In this document: piece by piece, positions 26,238 through 34,004 of the stretch
Layout: every line of letters begins with the position of its first letter
Numbering within the stretch: position 1 is the first letter of the stretch
Source: Chryseobacterium echinoideorum
GTDB lineage: Bacteria > Bacteroidota > Bacteroidia > Flavobacteriales > Weeksellaceae
Direction: 5' to 3'
Length of the DNA: 64,000 bases
Assembly (NCBI RefSeq): GCF_007474535.1
Contig: NZ_VKNW01000006.1
Location: 1 to 64,000, forward strand
Translations under genes and position numbers: made by a program
The notes under the pieces: model-generated
What the model was told of the DNA's origin: nothing
Seen by the model: the letters and a program-made list of their open reading frames with translations, nothing else
Databases searched by the model: none

Positions 26238-27419
26238 ATGGAAATTCAAAAAGATTTTTTTAAATATCAGGCACAGACCACACCTTTTGCTGCCGGTTTT
26301 GAGGTAGAAAAAGCAGAAGGAAGCTATATTTTCGGTAAGGATGGTAAGAAATATCTTGATTTTGTAGCGGGAGTTTCTGCCAATACGTTAGGACATTCAC
26401 ATCCAAAAGTAGTCAATGCAATTAAAGAACAGGCTGACCAATATCTTCATGTAATGGTTTACGGAGAATATGCTCAGGAAAAACCTGTCGAGTTGTGCCG
26501 GTTATTAGCTGAATCTACACCAGATCCGCTGGAAGTGACGTATCTCGTCAACAGTGGTGCAGAAGCGATTGATGGAAGTCTGAAGCTTGCCAAAAGATAT
26601 ACGGGAAGAGAAGAAATTGTTTCATTTAAAAATTCTTATCACGGAAATACGCATGGTGCATTAAGTGTTTCTGGAAATGAATTTCATAAAAGGGAATTTC
26701 GTCCTTTGCTGCCGATGATTTCATTTATTGAATTTAATAATGTAAATGATTTGGATAAAATCACTGAAAAAACAGCAGGTGTTATTCTTGAAACCATTCA
26801 GGGAGCAGCAGGTTTTTTAGTTCCGGATCAAAATTATTTGATTCAGCTTAAAAAAAGATGTGAGGAAGTAGGTGCTTTGTTGATCTTAGATGAAATTCAG
26901 CCTGGATTTGGAAGAACGGGTAAACTATTTGCTTTTGAACATTTTGGAATTGTTCCGGATATTCTTGTCATGGGAAAAGGAATGGGTGGGGGCGTTCCTG
27001 TAGGTGCTTTTATGAGTTCAGGAAAAATCATGGAAACCCTCTCTCATTCTCCTAAATTGGGACATATTACCACTTTCGGTGGGAATCCTCTTATTGCAGC
27101 TGCCTCACATGCTACTTTGAAAGAAGTTCTTGAAAGCGGTTTAATGAATGAGATAGATGAGAAAGAAAAACTATACAGAGAACTTCTGGTACATCCGAAA
27201 ATTAAAAACATCAACGGAAAAGGATTGATGCTTGCGGTGAATCTCGGTACTCCGGAATATACATTAGAAGTGGCAAAAAAATGTATGCAAAAAGGACTTG
27301 TCGTTTTCTGGCAGCTTTATAAGAATGAATATCTCAGAATTTCTCCTCCGCTCACTATTTCTAAAGAAGAAATTACAGAAGGATGTAAGATAATTTTAGA
27401 GGTACTCAAAGAAAATTAA
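26238..27419 (+). CDS. Class III PLP aminotransferase
   Basis: Start at ATG 26238 (MEIQKDFFKYQAQT), 393 residues; the longer in-frame version adds 20 residues of low-complexity hydrophobic sequence overlapping the terminator region. The class III layout is complete: NSGAEAIDGSLKLAKR, YHGNTHGALSVSG, LILDEIQPGFGRTG with the cofactor Asp, then LVMGKGMGGGVPVGAF with the PLP Lys, and TTFGGNPLIAAAS. Related enzymes move the amino group of acetylornithine, 4-aminobutyrate or similar omega-amines; the substrate cannot be settled from sequence. No biosynthetic neighbour helps. Confidence 0.9.
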   Translation: MEIQKDFFKYQAQTTPFAAGFEVEKAEGSYIFGKDGKKYLDFVAGVSANTLGHSHPKVVNAIKEQADQYLHVMVYGEYAQEKPVELCRLLAESTPDPLEVTYLVNSGAEAIDGSLKLAKRYTGREEIVSFKNSYHGNTHGALSVSGNEFHKREFRPLLPMISFIEFNNVNDLDKITEKTAGVILETIQGAAGFLVPDQNYLIQLKKRCEEVGALLILDEIQPGFGRTGKLFAFEHFGIVPDILVMGKGMGGGVPVGAFMSSGKIMETLSHSPKLGHITTFGGNPLIAAASHATLKEVLESGLMNEIDEKEKLYRELLVHPKIKNINGKGLMLAVNLGTPEYTLEVAKKCMQKGLVVFWQLYKNEYLRISPPLTISKEEITEGCKIILEVLKEN

Positions 27420-27584
27420 TGAAATTTTACGGTTATTTTTCTTGTTGTTTCAATCATTATTTGTGAGAAATATAATTTAAACTATTTCTGATAAATATCA
27501 TAAAGATTATACAAAAAAGTAATAAGAATTTTGCGTAATAAAAAAATTAATTTATATATTGCGTGACGTTAAAAATATAGATAT

Positions 27585-27971
27585 ATGGCGAAACACAAAG
27601 TCCATTATGAGTTTCCAATGCATTGTTTGTCAGAGATTTTGTACGAATATCTTGCAAGTGCAGAAGGTTTGTCAGAATGGTTTGCAGATGAGGTAGTAGA
27701 AAAAGGGGATGATTTCTTTTTCAGCTGGAACGGAGGACCTGCTGAGAAAGCAACTTTAATCAGATATAAGCCTGAGAGTTTCGTGAGATTCAGATGGGAA
27801 GAAGACGAGGGAACGAAGCATTTTTTTGAAATGACCATTACAATTGATGATATTACGGAAGATTTAGCTTTAAATATTACAGACTTTTGTGAAGAAGGAG
27901 ATGAAGAAGAAAATGCGCTTTACTGGGAAAATCTTATCGAAAATCTTAGAATAAAATTGGGCGCGGCCTAA
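27585..27971 (+). CDS. START-like domain protein
   Basis: A 128-residue single-domain protein of the AHSA1/START-like fold. It has KVHYEFPMHCLSEILYEYLA at the start, LSEWFADEVVEKGDDFFFSW in the core, FVRFRWEEDEGTKHFFEMTI as strands, and the closing amphipathic helix LYWENLIENLRIKLG. The protein is very acidic. This fold usually binds hydrophobic ligands or chaperone partners; no specific role is known for this Bacteroidetes family. The ~160 nt upstream is AT-rich, with no perfect -7 box. Confidence 0.85.
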   Translation: MAKHKVHYEFPMHCLSEILYEYLASAEGLSEWFADEVVEKGDDFFFSWNGGPAEKATLIRYKPESFVRFRWEEDEGTKHFFEMTITIDDITEDLALNITDFCEEGDEEENALYWENLIENLRIKLGAA

Positions 27972-28049
27972 GTAATTGCTGCATTATATTAAACTGATAA
28001 AACTGATGGACGATTTATCGTTCATTATTTTTTTATAAAAATTTTTATT

Positions 28050-28862
28050 TTGGAAAATTTATATTTCACATCAGGAAAGCCGGAACAGATCAACCGTGCT
28101 TTTCTTTCGGGGGATGCTGTTGAAGTTTCGTTTTTTGTAAGAAATTCCAAACTGATCATGGAAGAGGAATGTTATTTCTTTCTGATGGCATCTATGAGAA
28201 AAATGAGACTGAATATTCCTTTAAGCTATACGCTGGAGTTTTTTCAGAATCTTTTTACTTCAAAAGTAATTGATGAAGGTGGAATTAAAAACGGGATCAT
28301 CAATTTTCTGGTTTACAGAAACTCTGATGGGGTTACCCTTTCAAAATCTTCTGTTTTTTATTATTTTCAGGTAAATGAAATTGAGGATGTTTTAGCTATT
28401 CAGAAAAGACCTTTGGAGCTTGATTTAATTAAAGAAATCAACGTCAATAGCAATCTTTTGAGTAATATACGTGTTCATTGTCCGGAGAATATTTATGCTG
28501 AAATTTATGCGCAGGAAAATGATTTGGATGATGTAATGCTTTTGAATCCTAACAAAAGAATTGCACGTTCCACAAAAGGAAATCTTCTTTTTATGGAAGG
28601 TGATATAATCAAGATACCCAAGCAGTCTGAAGGAGCTTATATTTCGCCTTTGATGGAAAATTTTGTAACTTATCTTCACAAGAATAATCTGGCGGATGTT
28701 CAGGAACATGAGATCATTGCTTTTGAATCTCAAAAAGCAGAAGAAATATTATTGATTTCTGATGAAAAAGGTATTTTTTCGGTGAAAAAAATCAGGAATA
28801 AAACATTCGAAAATAATCGTTTTTCAGAACTGGTTAGCAATTGGAAAAGTAGTTTTCTGTAA
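28050..28862 (+). CDS. Class IV aminotransferase-like protein
   Basis: 270 residues from a TTG start at 28050 (MENLYFTSGK). The fold-IV PLP pattern is recognisable: a candidate PLP Lys in ELDLIKEINVNSNLLSNI, a DDVMLLNPNKRIARSTKGNL block matching the usual D-alllN...E-x3-S/T-x2-N region, and LMENFVTYL further on. Several canonical residues differ (ARSTKGNLLF instead of the usual E-x-S-x-S-N-x-F), so activity as a PabC- or BCAT-type enzyme is uncertain. It starts 78 nt after the START-like gene and ends at a strong terminator. Confidence 0.75.
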   Translation: MENLYFTSGKPEQINRAFLSGDAVEVSFFVRNSKLIMEEECYFFLMASMRKMRLNIPLSYTLEFFQNLFTSKVIDEGGIKNGIINFLVYRNSDGVTLSKSSVFYYFQVNEIEDVLAIQKRPLELDLIKEINVNSNLLSNIRVHCPENIYAEIYAQENDLDDVMLLNPNKRIARSTKGNLLFMEGDIIKIPKQSEGAYISPLMENFVTYLHKNNLADVQEHEIIAFESQKAEEILLISDEKGIFSVKKIRNKTFENNRFSELVSNWKSSFL

Positions 28863-28870
28863 AATTGACA

Positions 28871-28910
28871 AACCCGGTAAACAACTTGCCGTCCTTTACC
28901 GGGTTTTATT
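28871..28910. terminator. Terminator between class IV gene and amidase gene
   Basis: A perfect 11-bp stem, AACCCGGTAAA (28871-28881) with TTTACCGGGTT (28895-28905), then TTAT. It lies between converging genes. Confidence 0.8.
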
Positions 28911-28936
28911 CTGATAGACTCAGAAAAATGTATTTT

Positions 28937-29518
28937 TTAATTTTCGTTGATGAAATCAGCGATCTTTTCTGCAATTTCTCTCTGACCTTTTTCGCTGTTC
29001 ATATAAGCTTTATCTTTATTATTGTTGATAAAGCCTAATTCTAATACCAATGCGGGAGATTTTGATTCTCTTAAGATGTAAAGGTTTTCTTCTTTAATGG
29101 GACAGTCTCCTAATTTTTTCTGAAGCTTTTCCGCCAGAACTCTGGAGGATTGATTTTTCTGAATGAAAATTTCATGACCAACTCTCTCACTTTGAGGTTG
29201 TGCTGTTCGGTTAACATGAAGAGAAATAACCATTTCCGGATTAAGTCTGTTGATTTTGCCTGTTCTTTCTGACAAAGTAGAATTTATATCGCGATCTCTC
29301 GTAAGGATAATTTCATACTTACCTTTTATATCACTCACTTTTTTAATCTGTTGAGCAATATTCAGTACAATATCTTTTTCATTTACTCCTTCAAACGATA
29401 CTCCGGTATCTTCACCACCATGTCCAGCATCAATCACAATATATTTTTTACTTTCCGGAGAAAATGAAAAAAGAATACTCGTTAGTAATGATAAGATGAG
29501 TAACGATATTGCTTTCAT
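28937..29518 (-). CDS. N-acetylmuramoyl-L-alanine amidase (Amidase_3)
   Basis: Start at ATG 29518, giving a good signal peptide (MKAISLLILSLLTSILFSFS); an in-frame ATG at 29542 adds eight residues. The Amidase_3 zinc site is visible: DAGHGGEDTG (first His), GVNEKDIVLNIAQQIK with the Glu ligand, and VISLHVNRTAQP with the second His. The catalytic Glu lies in PALVLELGFINN. These enzymes cut the bond between MurNAc and the peptide stem in the periplasm. The protein is short, with no LysM or SPOR domain. Confidence 0.93.
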   Translation of the reverse strand: MKAISLLILSLLTSILFSFSPESKKYIVIDAGHGGEDTGVSFEGVNEKDIVLNIAQQIKKVSDIKGKYEIILTRDRDINSTLSERTGKINRLNPEMVISLHVNRTAQPQSERVGHEIFIQKNQSSRVLAEKLQKKLGDCPIKEENLYILRESKSPALVLELGFINNNKDKAYMNSEKGQREIAEKIADFINEN

Positions 29519-29625
29519 AGTTCGAAGATTTTGGTTTATCAAAGAACGTAAAAAGTATCTTAAAAATTTAATAAGAAAAGCTTAAAAATTTGTTAAATTT
29601 ATATCGCTTAGCTGTGAAGTAGTCG

Positions 29626-30174
29626 TCAGTTGAGCGAGATGTCTTCGGGAGCGTTTGCCCACAAAAGAAATTCTCCGCCAAGGTTTTGCATAATCGACTT
29701 CCATAAAGTCTGATCGTTGGGTAAGGTGTAATCCAGGTTGTAGACCTCAACTACTGTCCATAGTTTTTTCTGAATTTCCTGATCAAGCTGTGTGGCAGAC
29801 CAGCCGGAATATCCTGAGAATATTTTTACATCATGAATACTGATTTCACTTTGCAAAACAGCATTGATGACATTTTCAATATCCTCGGTAAGATAAAACT
29901 CAGTATTGATCTCGGTATATTCTTTAGTGATTTTTTTTCCTTTAATAATAAAAAACACTTTATCATTTTCTACAGGACCACCATCATATACTTCAATAGG
30001 AAAATCAAAAAAACTTCTGAACCGGTTACTCATCGTACTGTTTTTCTTGTTAAGTATCAAACCAAAAGCTCCGTTTTCGGAATGATCAATAATCAGTACT
30101 ACCGAACGGGAAAAAATATCTCCCGAAATATCAGGTGTGGAAATTAATATTTTACCTTTGTATGAGTAATTCAT
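29626..30174 (-). CDS. yqgE: YqgE/AlgH family protein
   Basis: Start at ATG 30174 (MNYSYKGKILISTP), 182 residues. The in-frame extension up to 30282 runs through the divergent pdxH gene and is spurious. Family marks are the N-terminal GKILISTPDISGDIFSRSVVLI, HSENGAFGLILNKK, DGGPVENDKVFFI, IKIFSGYSGWSATQLDQEI-like block and GGEFLLWANAPED at the end. YqgE/AlgH is conserved and poorly understood. TAAATTTG ends 3 nt before the ATG, so its mRNA may be leaderless. Only 24 nt separate it from divergent pdxH. Confidence 0.92.
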   Translation of the reverse strand: MNYSYKGKILISTPDISGDIFSRSVVLIIDHSENGAFGLILNKKNSTMSNRFRSFFDFPIEVYDGGPVENDKVFFIIKGKKITKEYTEINTEFYLTEDIENVINAVLQSEISIHDVKIFSGYSGWSATQLDQEIQKKLWTVVEVYNLDYTLPNDQTLWKSIMQNLGGEFLLWANAPEDISLN

Positions 30175-30177
30175 ACT

Positions 30178-30185
30178 CAAATTTA
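30178..30185 (-). promoter_or_regulatory. -7 box directly before yqgE ATG
   Basis: Reverse strand TAAATTTG, then AGT, then ATG. Exact consensus with a 3-nt gap to the start codon. Confidence 0.6.
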
Positions 30186-30198
30186 ATAAAAATAATTT

Positions 30199-30840
30199 AT
30201 GGAGAACCTTCACGATAAAAGAAAAATCTACGAAAAATCTCAACTTGTTGAAAGTGAGATTAAAGAGAATCCTATTGAACAATTTAGAGACTGGTTTTTG
30301 GAAGCTTCCTATAATTCTTCTATTTCAGAAGCTAATGCAATGGCGCTTTCTACTATAGAAGAAGATGGGTGTCCCCGTACAAGGATGGTATTGCTGAAAG
30401 AATATACTTATGAAGGCTTTATATTTTATACGAATTACGATAGCAGGAAAGGTAAGGCAATCGAAAGAACACATAAAGCATGTCTTCATTTTTTCTGGCC
30501 TGCTTTAGAAAGACAGGTCATCATAAAAGCTGATTTGGAAAGAATTGCCGAAAATTTAAGTGATGGATATTTTCATTCCAGACCTAAAGGAAGTCAGTTG
30601 GGAGCAGTTGTTTCTCCACAAAGCCAGAAAATTCCGGATAGAAATTTTTTAGAAGAAAAACTGAAAACTTTGGAAAAAGAGTTTGAAAATTCTGAAGTCC
30701 CTAGACCTGAAAACTGGGGCGGATACATTGCAAAACCATACGAAATAGAATTCTGGCAAGGAAGACCCAACCGACTTCATGACAGGATTATTTACACTTT
30801 GGATGGCATCGACTGGAAAATAGCTCGTTTAGCACCATAA
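30199..30840 (+). CDS. pdxH: Pyridoxamine/pyridoxine 5'-phosphate oxidase
   Basis: 213 residues, normal length. The N-terminal helix DPIEQFRDWFLEA-like segment (ENPIEQFRDWFLEASYN) is followed by MALSTIEEDGCPRTRMVLLK (FMN and substrate Arg), FYTNYDSRKGKAIE, FFWPALERQVIIKA, and the C-terminal PNRLHDRIIYT...WKIARLAP signature. The enzyme makes pyridoxal 5'-phosphate with FMN and oxygen. It thus supplies the cofactor of the two PLP enzymes upstream, though no operon link is visible. Confidence 0.96.
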   Translation: MENLHDKRKIYEKSQLVESEIKENPIEQFRDWFLEASYNSSISEANAMALSTIEEDGCPRTRMVLLKEYTYEGFIFYTNYDSRKGKAIERTHKACLHFFWPALERQVIIKADLERIAENLSDGYFHSRPKGSQLGAVVSPQSQKIPDRNFLEEKLKTLEKEFENSEVPRPENWGGYIAKPYEIEFWQGRPNRLHDRIIYTLDGIDWKIARLAP

Positions 30841-30850
30841 AAATTAAAAA

Positions 30851-30878
30851 AACCCCATCTTTTGATGAGGTTTTGCTT
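30851..30878. terminator. Terminator between pdxH and hup
   Basis: AACCCCATC (30851-30859) with GATGAGGTT (30864-30872), one mismatch, A and T flanks. It serves converging genes. Confidence 0.7.
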
Positions 30879-30893
30879 TTTATAATCGGACGA

Positions 30894-31205
30894 TTATTTT
30901 TTCTTTTTACCCGAAGCTGGCATATTGGCAGCAGCAACAGCGTTTGATAAATCTGCACCAGCTTTGAACTTGGCAACAGTTTTAGCCTCAATGTTGATCG
31001 GTTTTTTTGTTGCCGGGTTAATTCCTTGTCTTGCAGCTCTTTCAGATACCGAAAAAGTACCAAATCCTACTAAAGACACTTTGCCCTCTTTAGTTTTTAA
31101 TGTATTGGTTACATTGGAAATAAATGATTCTAAAGCAGCTTTTGCAGCAACTTTTGTAATACCGGCATCTTTAGCCATTGCGTCGATTAATTCAGACTTG
31201 TTCAT
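30894..31205 (-). CDS. HU-family DNA-binding protein
   Basis: 103 residues: the standard HU fold (MNKSELIDAMAKDAGITKVAAKAALESF), the strand VSLVGFGTFSVSERAAR, and the DNA arm GINPATKKPINIEAKTVAKF. About ten extra residues form a C-terminal extension ending in SGKKKK. HU bends and packs DNA as a dimer. The promoter upstream is one of the cleanest in the window (TTG, 19 nt, TAAATTTG), as expected for an abundant protein, with a leader of about 30 nt. Confidence 0.95.
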   Translation of the reverse strand: MNKSELIDAMAKDAGITKVAAKAALESFISNVTNTLKTKEGKVSLVGFGTFSVSERAARQGINPATKKPINIEAKTVAKFKAGADLSNAVAAANMPASGKKKK

Positions 31206-31240
31206 AATTTTTAATATTAAAAGTTAGTTAGTTATAAAAG

Positions 31241-31270
31241 CAAATTTAAAACAATTTTCAAATTGTGCAA
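31241..31270 (-). promoter_or_regulatory. Consensus promoter of the HU gene
   Basis: On the reverse strand TTG (31270-31268), 19 nt, then TAAATTTG (31248-31241). Both elements and the spacing match the Bacteroidetes sigma-A consensus. Confidence 0.75.
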
Positions 31271-31594
31271 ATAATTTATAAAAAAATTATTTTTTTTTTC
31301 AAATTTATATAAAATTGGTTAAAAATTGATAATTCGTATTGAGGCGAAAAATCAATGTTTCGACGAACTAAAATCATGCCAAGTACTTATGTACATTGAT
31401 GTTGTTTATTTTATCCGTCTTAATTATTAAATTATTAAATCCTTAAATATGTATTAAGTCTTTATGGTTTTACAGATATGCTTTAGAAATTCACTAAAAT
31501 AATTTTGAATATATTGATTTTAAATAAATTATTGCTGTTTGCCTGAATTGGGGTGTAATTTATTTTTTAAACAGTATTTCTTAAATATTATTAA
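31271..31594. other. AT-rich intergenic stretch between HU and panD
   Basis: About 320 nt without an ORF, with long A and T runs. I see no terminator, tRNA-like fold or strong palindrome. It separates two divergent promoters. Confidence 0.6.
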
Positions 31595-31602
31595 TAAATT
31601 TG
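31595..31602 (+). promoter_or_regulatory. -7 box directly before panD ATG
   Basis: TAAATTTG, then CACC, then ATG at 31607. Exact consensus with a 4-nt gap, so transcription should begin at or within a few bases of the start codon. Confidence 0.6.
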
Positions 31603-31606
31603 CACC

Positions 31607-31957
31607 ATGCTAATAGAAGTTTTCAAATCTAAAATTCACAGGGTTAGAGTTACGGCTTCAGACCTTAATTATATAGGAAGTATTACCATAGATGAGGATC
31701 TTATAGATGCTGCAGGTTTGGTAGTAGGAGAGAGGGTTTACATCGTCAACGTAAATAATGGTGAGCGTTTTGACACCTACGTTATCAAAGGAAAAAGAAA
31801 ATCTGGCGAAGTGTGTTTAAATGGTCCTGCTGCAAGAAAAGTTCAGCGTGATGACATTATCATTATCATTGCTTATGCGCAGATGTCACCTGAAGAGGCT
31901 AAAGATTTTCAGCCTAAAATAGTATTTCCGGACGAAAAAACTAACCTTCTTACTTAA
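31607..31957 (+). CDS. panD: Aspartate 1-decarboxylase
   Basis: A 116-residue pro-enzyme of normal length. The self-cleavage site is G24-S25 in [10 protein letters not shown]; Ser25 becomes the pyruvoyl cofactor. Catalytic neighbours K9 (SKIHRVRV), [15 protein letters not shown] and [13 protein letters not shown] are present. It makes beta-alanine for pantothenate and CoA. The start is secure by family comparison, and a -7 box ends 4 nt before it. The flippase-like gene begins with the base right after its stop (TAA then ATGATG), so the two are co-transcribed. Confidence 0.96.
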   Translation: MLIEVFKSKIHRVRVTASDLNYIGSITIDEDLIDAAGLVVGERVYIVNVNNGERFDTYVIKGKRKSGEVCLNGPAARKVQRDDIIIIIAYAQMSPEEAKDFQPKIVFPDEKTNLLT

Positions 31958-32971
31958 ATGATGGAGAATAAATCTAATAAAACGATAAAATCTATCCTGA
32001 CTGTCATTATTTCGCTTGCTTTTGCAGGCTTTTTTTTGTGGCTAGCTCTTAGAGGTCTGGATTTTAAAGTAATAAAAAAATCTTTAGCTAAAGCCAATTA
32101 TATGTGGGTGGCTTTCTCAGCGGTATTTGCTATTGCAGCCTATTGGTTCAGGGCGATTCGCTGGAATTTGTTATTGGAACCGATGGGACATCAAATTTCA
32201 ACTTCTAATTCGTTGTGGTCTTTATCTTTCGGTTATCTGATGAATCTTACCATTCCCAGAAGTGGCGAATTGGCGAGAGCAACTGCACTTTACGGCGTAG
32301 AAAAAGTTCCTGTAGATAAGTCTTTCGGAACGATTATCCTTGAAAGAGTGGTTGATTTGGTTTGTATGCTTGCATTTTTGGGTTTGACTTTAATTTTTAA
32401 ATACGAAGCTATCTTGTCTTTTTATGAAAATTCTGGGATTGATGCAAATCCAAATAAGATTTTATTGGTGTTTGCCATTTTGGCTGTTGCAGGAATCTTA
32501 TTTTTTATTTTCAAAAATAGGTTTCTTGATGTTCCGGTCTTAGGTAAAATTATCGGCTTCATTGACGGTATTCTTCAAGGCTTAATGTCAATATTCAAAT
32601 TAAAACAAAAAGGTAAATTTATAGGGTATACAATAGGAATTTGGGTTTCTTATTACTTTGCTGCGTATCTGGTTTGTTTTTCACTGCCGGAAACTTCAGA
32701 TTTTACTTTTGCTGATGGTTTTTTTATTATTGTAGTGGGTACTTTGGGAATGATTATTCCTGCAAGTGGAGGAATTGGAGCTTTTAATCTTGCGATGAAG
32801 TACGGTTTTATGGCATTATTTCTTTCTATGGGGAAAAGCGCAGAATTAGGCGGCGAAATGGGGTTGATTTACTCATTTATTTCGCTTCCTCTTCAAATTG
32901 TGGTGATGCTGATTATGGGTTTGATTTCTATTCTGATGCTTGCAAAAGCCAGAGCTAAAATTACGTCATAA
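31958..32971 (+). CDS. YbhN/LPG-synthase-TM flippase-like protein
   Basis: A 337-residue inner-membrane protein with about eight helices. The lysylphosphatidylglycerol-synthase TM family marks are WFRAIRWNLLLEPMG, LSFGYLMNLTIPRSGELAR, ILERVVDLVCM and GMIIPASGGIGAFNLAM. Relatives move lipids or lipid-linked sugars, or form the membrane half of MprF; this one has no aminoacyl-transferase domain, so a lipid flippase role is the best guess. It is joined head-to-tail with panD; no functional link between the two is known to me. Confidence 0.85.
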   Translation: MMENKSNKTIKSILTVIISLAFAGFFLWLALRGLDFKVIKKSLAKANYMWVAFSAVFAIAAYWFRAIRWNLLLEPMGHQISTSNSLWSLSFGYLMNLTIPRSGELARATALYGVEKVPVDKSFGTIILERVVDLVCMLAFLGLTLIFKYEAILSFYENSGIDANPNKILLVFAILAVAGILFFIFKNRFLDVPVLGKIIGFIDGILQGLMSIFKLKQKGKFIGYTIGIWVSYYFAAYLVCFSLPETSDFTFADGFFIIVVGTLGMIIPASGGIGAFNLAMKYGFMALFLSMGKSAELGGEMGLIYSFISLPLQIVVMLIMGLISILMLAKARAKITS

Positions 32972-32992
32972 AACTGATTGTTGATTATATAG

Positions 32993-33028
32993 AAAAAACC
33001 GAAAAGTATGTCTTTTCGGTTTTTTTAT
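32993..33028. terminator. Terminator between the flippase-like gene and the 33044 gene
   Basis: A perfect 14-bp stem, AAAAAACCGAAAAG (32993-33006) with CTTTTCGGTTTTTT (33012-33025), usable from both sides. Confidence 0.85.
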
Positions 33029-33043
33029 TTATGTAAATTTTAA

Positions 33044-33862
33044 TTACTTATTTTTTGGTTTTTCAACACCAATCCAAGCTTCTCCTTCTCTTTTTACCTG
33101 GCTTAGGATGAATGTTTCAAAGTCATCAGTTTTATATTCAATATTGTCCTTGTTCTCTTCAAATGGCATAATGTAGAAAAAGTTTTTATCTGTTTTATCA
33201 GCTTTTGTACCTTTTTTTACAGTTGGCATAAATTTTTTCTTGAATGTATACTTCGGAAGATACTGTCTCAAAGACGCATAGAATTTTTTATTGTCTTTTT
33301 CGTTAGGAATGATATCCACAATTTTGTACTTGTCATTCTTCTTATCTACCCAAAGGTAATAATTGGTTTCTTCTCCTGTTTTTCTGTTTAAAGAAGCAAA
33401 TCCGAAAAATTCTTTTGGAACCAGTTCTTTTATTCTTTCAGCATCAACTTTAGTGAAGTATTCTCCTTGTGAAGGGTCTACATAGGTTTCAAGATTGTAA
33501 AGAAGGATTTCGTTGTTTTGAAAATTTTTGTTTTTAAAATACTGATCCAAAGATAACTCTGCAGTTTTACGAAGTTCTTTTCCTCTGTCATCTAATTTTT
33601 TTGTTGGATTTTGAGGATTTACTTTTTTTACAAAATTATAAAGAACAACTGGTTTTACATCTGCCAAATGAGGGTATGTCTTCAGCTTTTCAGCTTTCAC
33701 AAGCCAGTAATACTGCTGATAATAATCGTCTTTTTCAGCCGGTTTTACATTTTTATAAGTTAGAGCAAGTTTTTTAGAGCTGAGATATTTTCCGTATTTA
33801 CCTTGTCCGAAAGCGAAGCTTACCGATAATAAAGCAAATAAAATAGTAATGTTTCTTTTCAT
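33044..33862 (-). CDS. Secreted protein of unknown function
   Basis: Start placed at ATG 33862 (MKRNITILFALLSVSFAFGQ), a textbook signal peptide; the in-frame ATG at 33892 adds ten charged residues (KNKKSLLLK). The mature ~250 residues are Lys/Tyr-rich with no Cys. The segments YYQQYYWLVKAEKLKTYPH, ELSLDQYFKNKNFQNNEI and NYYLWVDKKNDKYKIVDII look like an alternating alpha/beta protein. I do not recognise a family. It stands alone between two terminators, and no T9SS sorting tail is visible, so it is probably periplasmic. Confidence 0.7.
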   Translation of the reverse strand: MKRNITILFALLSVSFAFGQGKYGKYLSSKKLALTYKNVKPAEKDDYYQQYYWLVKAEKLKTYPHLADVKPVVLYNFVKKVNPQNPTKKLDDRGKELRKTAELSLDQYFKNKNFQNNEILLYNLETYVDPSQGEYFTKVDAERIKELVPKEFFGFASLNRKTGEETNYYLWVDKKNDKYKIVDIIPNEKDNKKFYASLRQYLPKYTFKKKFMPTVKKGTKADKTDKNFFYIMPFEENKDNIEYKTDDFETFILSQVKREGEAWIGVEKPKNK

Positions 33863-33967
33863 TTTTAGGAGTAAAGATTTTTTATTTTTCAAATATAATT
33901 ATTTATTAGATAATAAGTTTAATAGTTAGTTAAATTATCAAAATATTATTGATTTTATTCAAGAAAA

Positions 33968-33992
33968 AATCCTGTAAAGCTACAGGATTAAT
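33968..33992 (-). terminator. Terminator of asnB
   Basis: AATCCTGTA (33968-33976) with TACAGGATT (33981-33989). Read on the reverse strand, a T tract follows. Confidence 0.75.
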
Positions 33993-34004
33993 AAATATTT
34001 GGTT

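Noticed and set aside
30175..30282. Longer N-terminus for yqgE
   Set aside because: Would run through the divergent pdxH start; the family start is at 30174 with a -7 box before it.
31206..31606. Hidden tRNA, riboswitch or small ORF in the long AT-rich spacer
   Set aside because: No cloverleaf, conserved riboswitch core or plausible reading frame could be seen.
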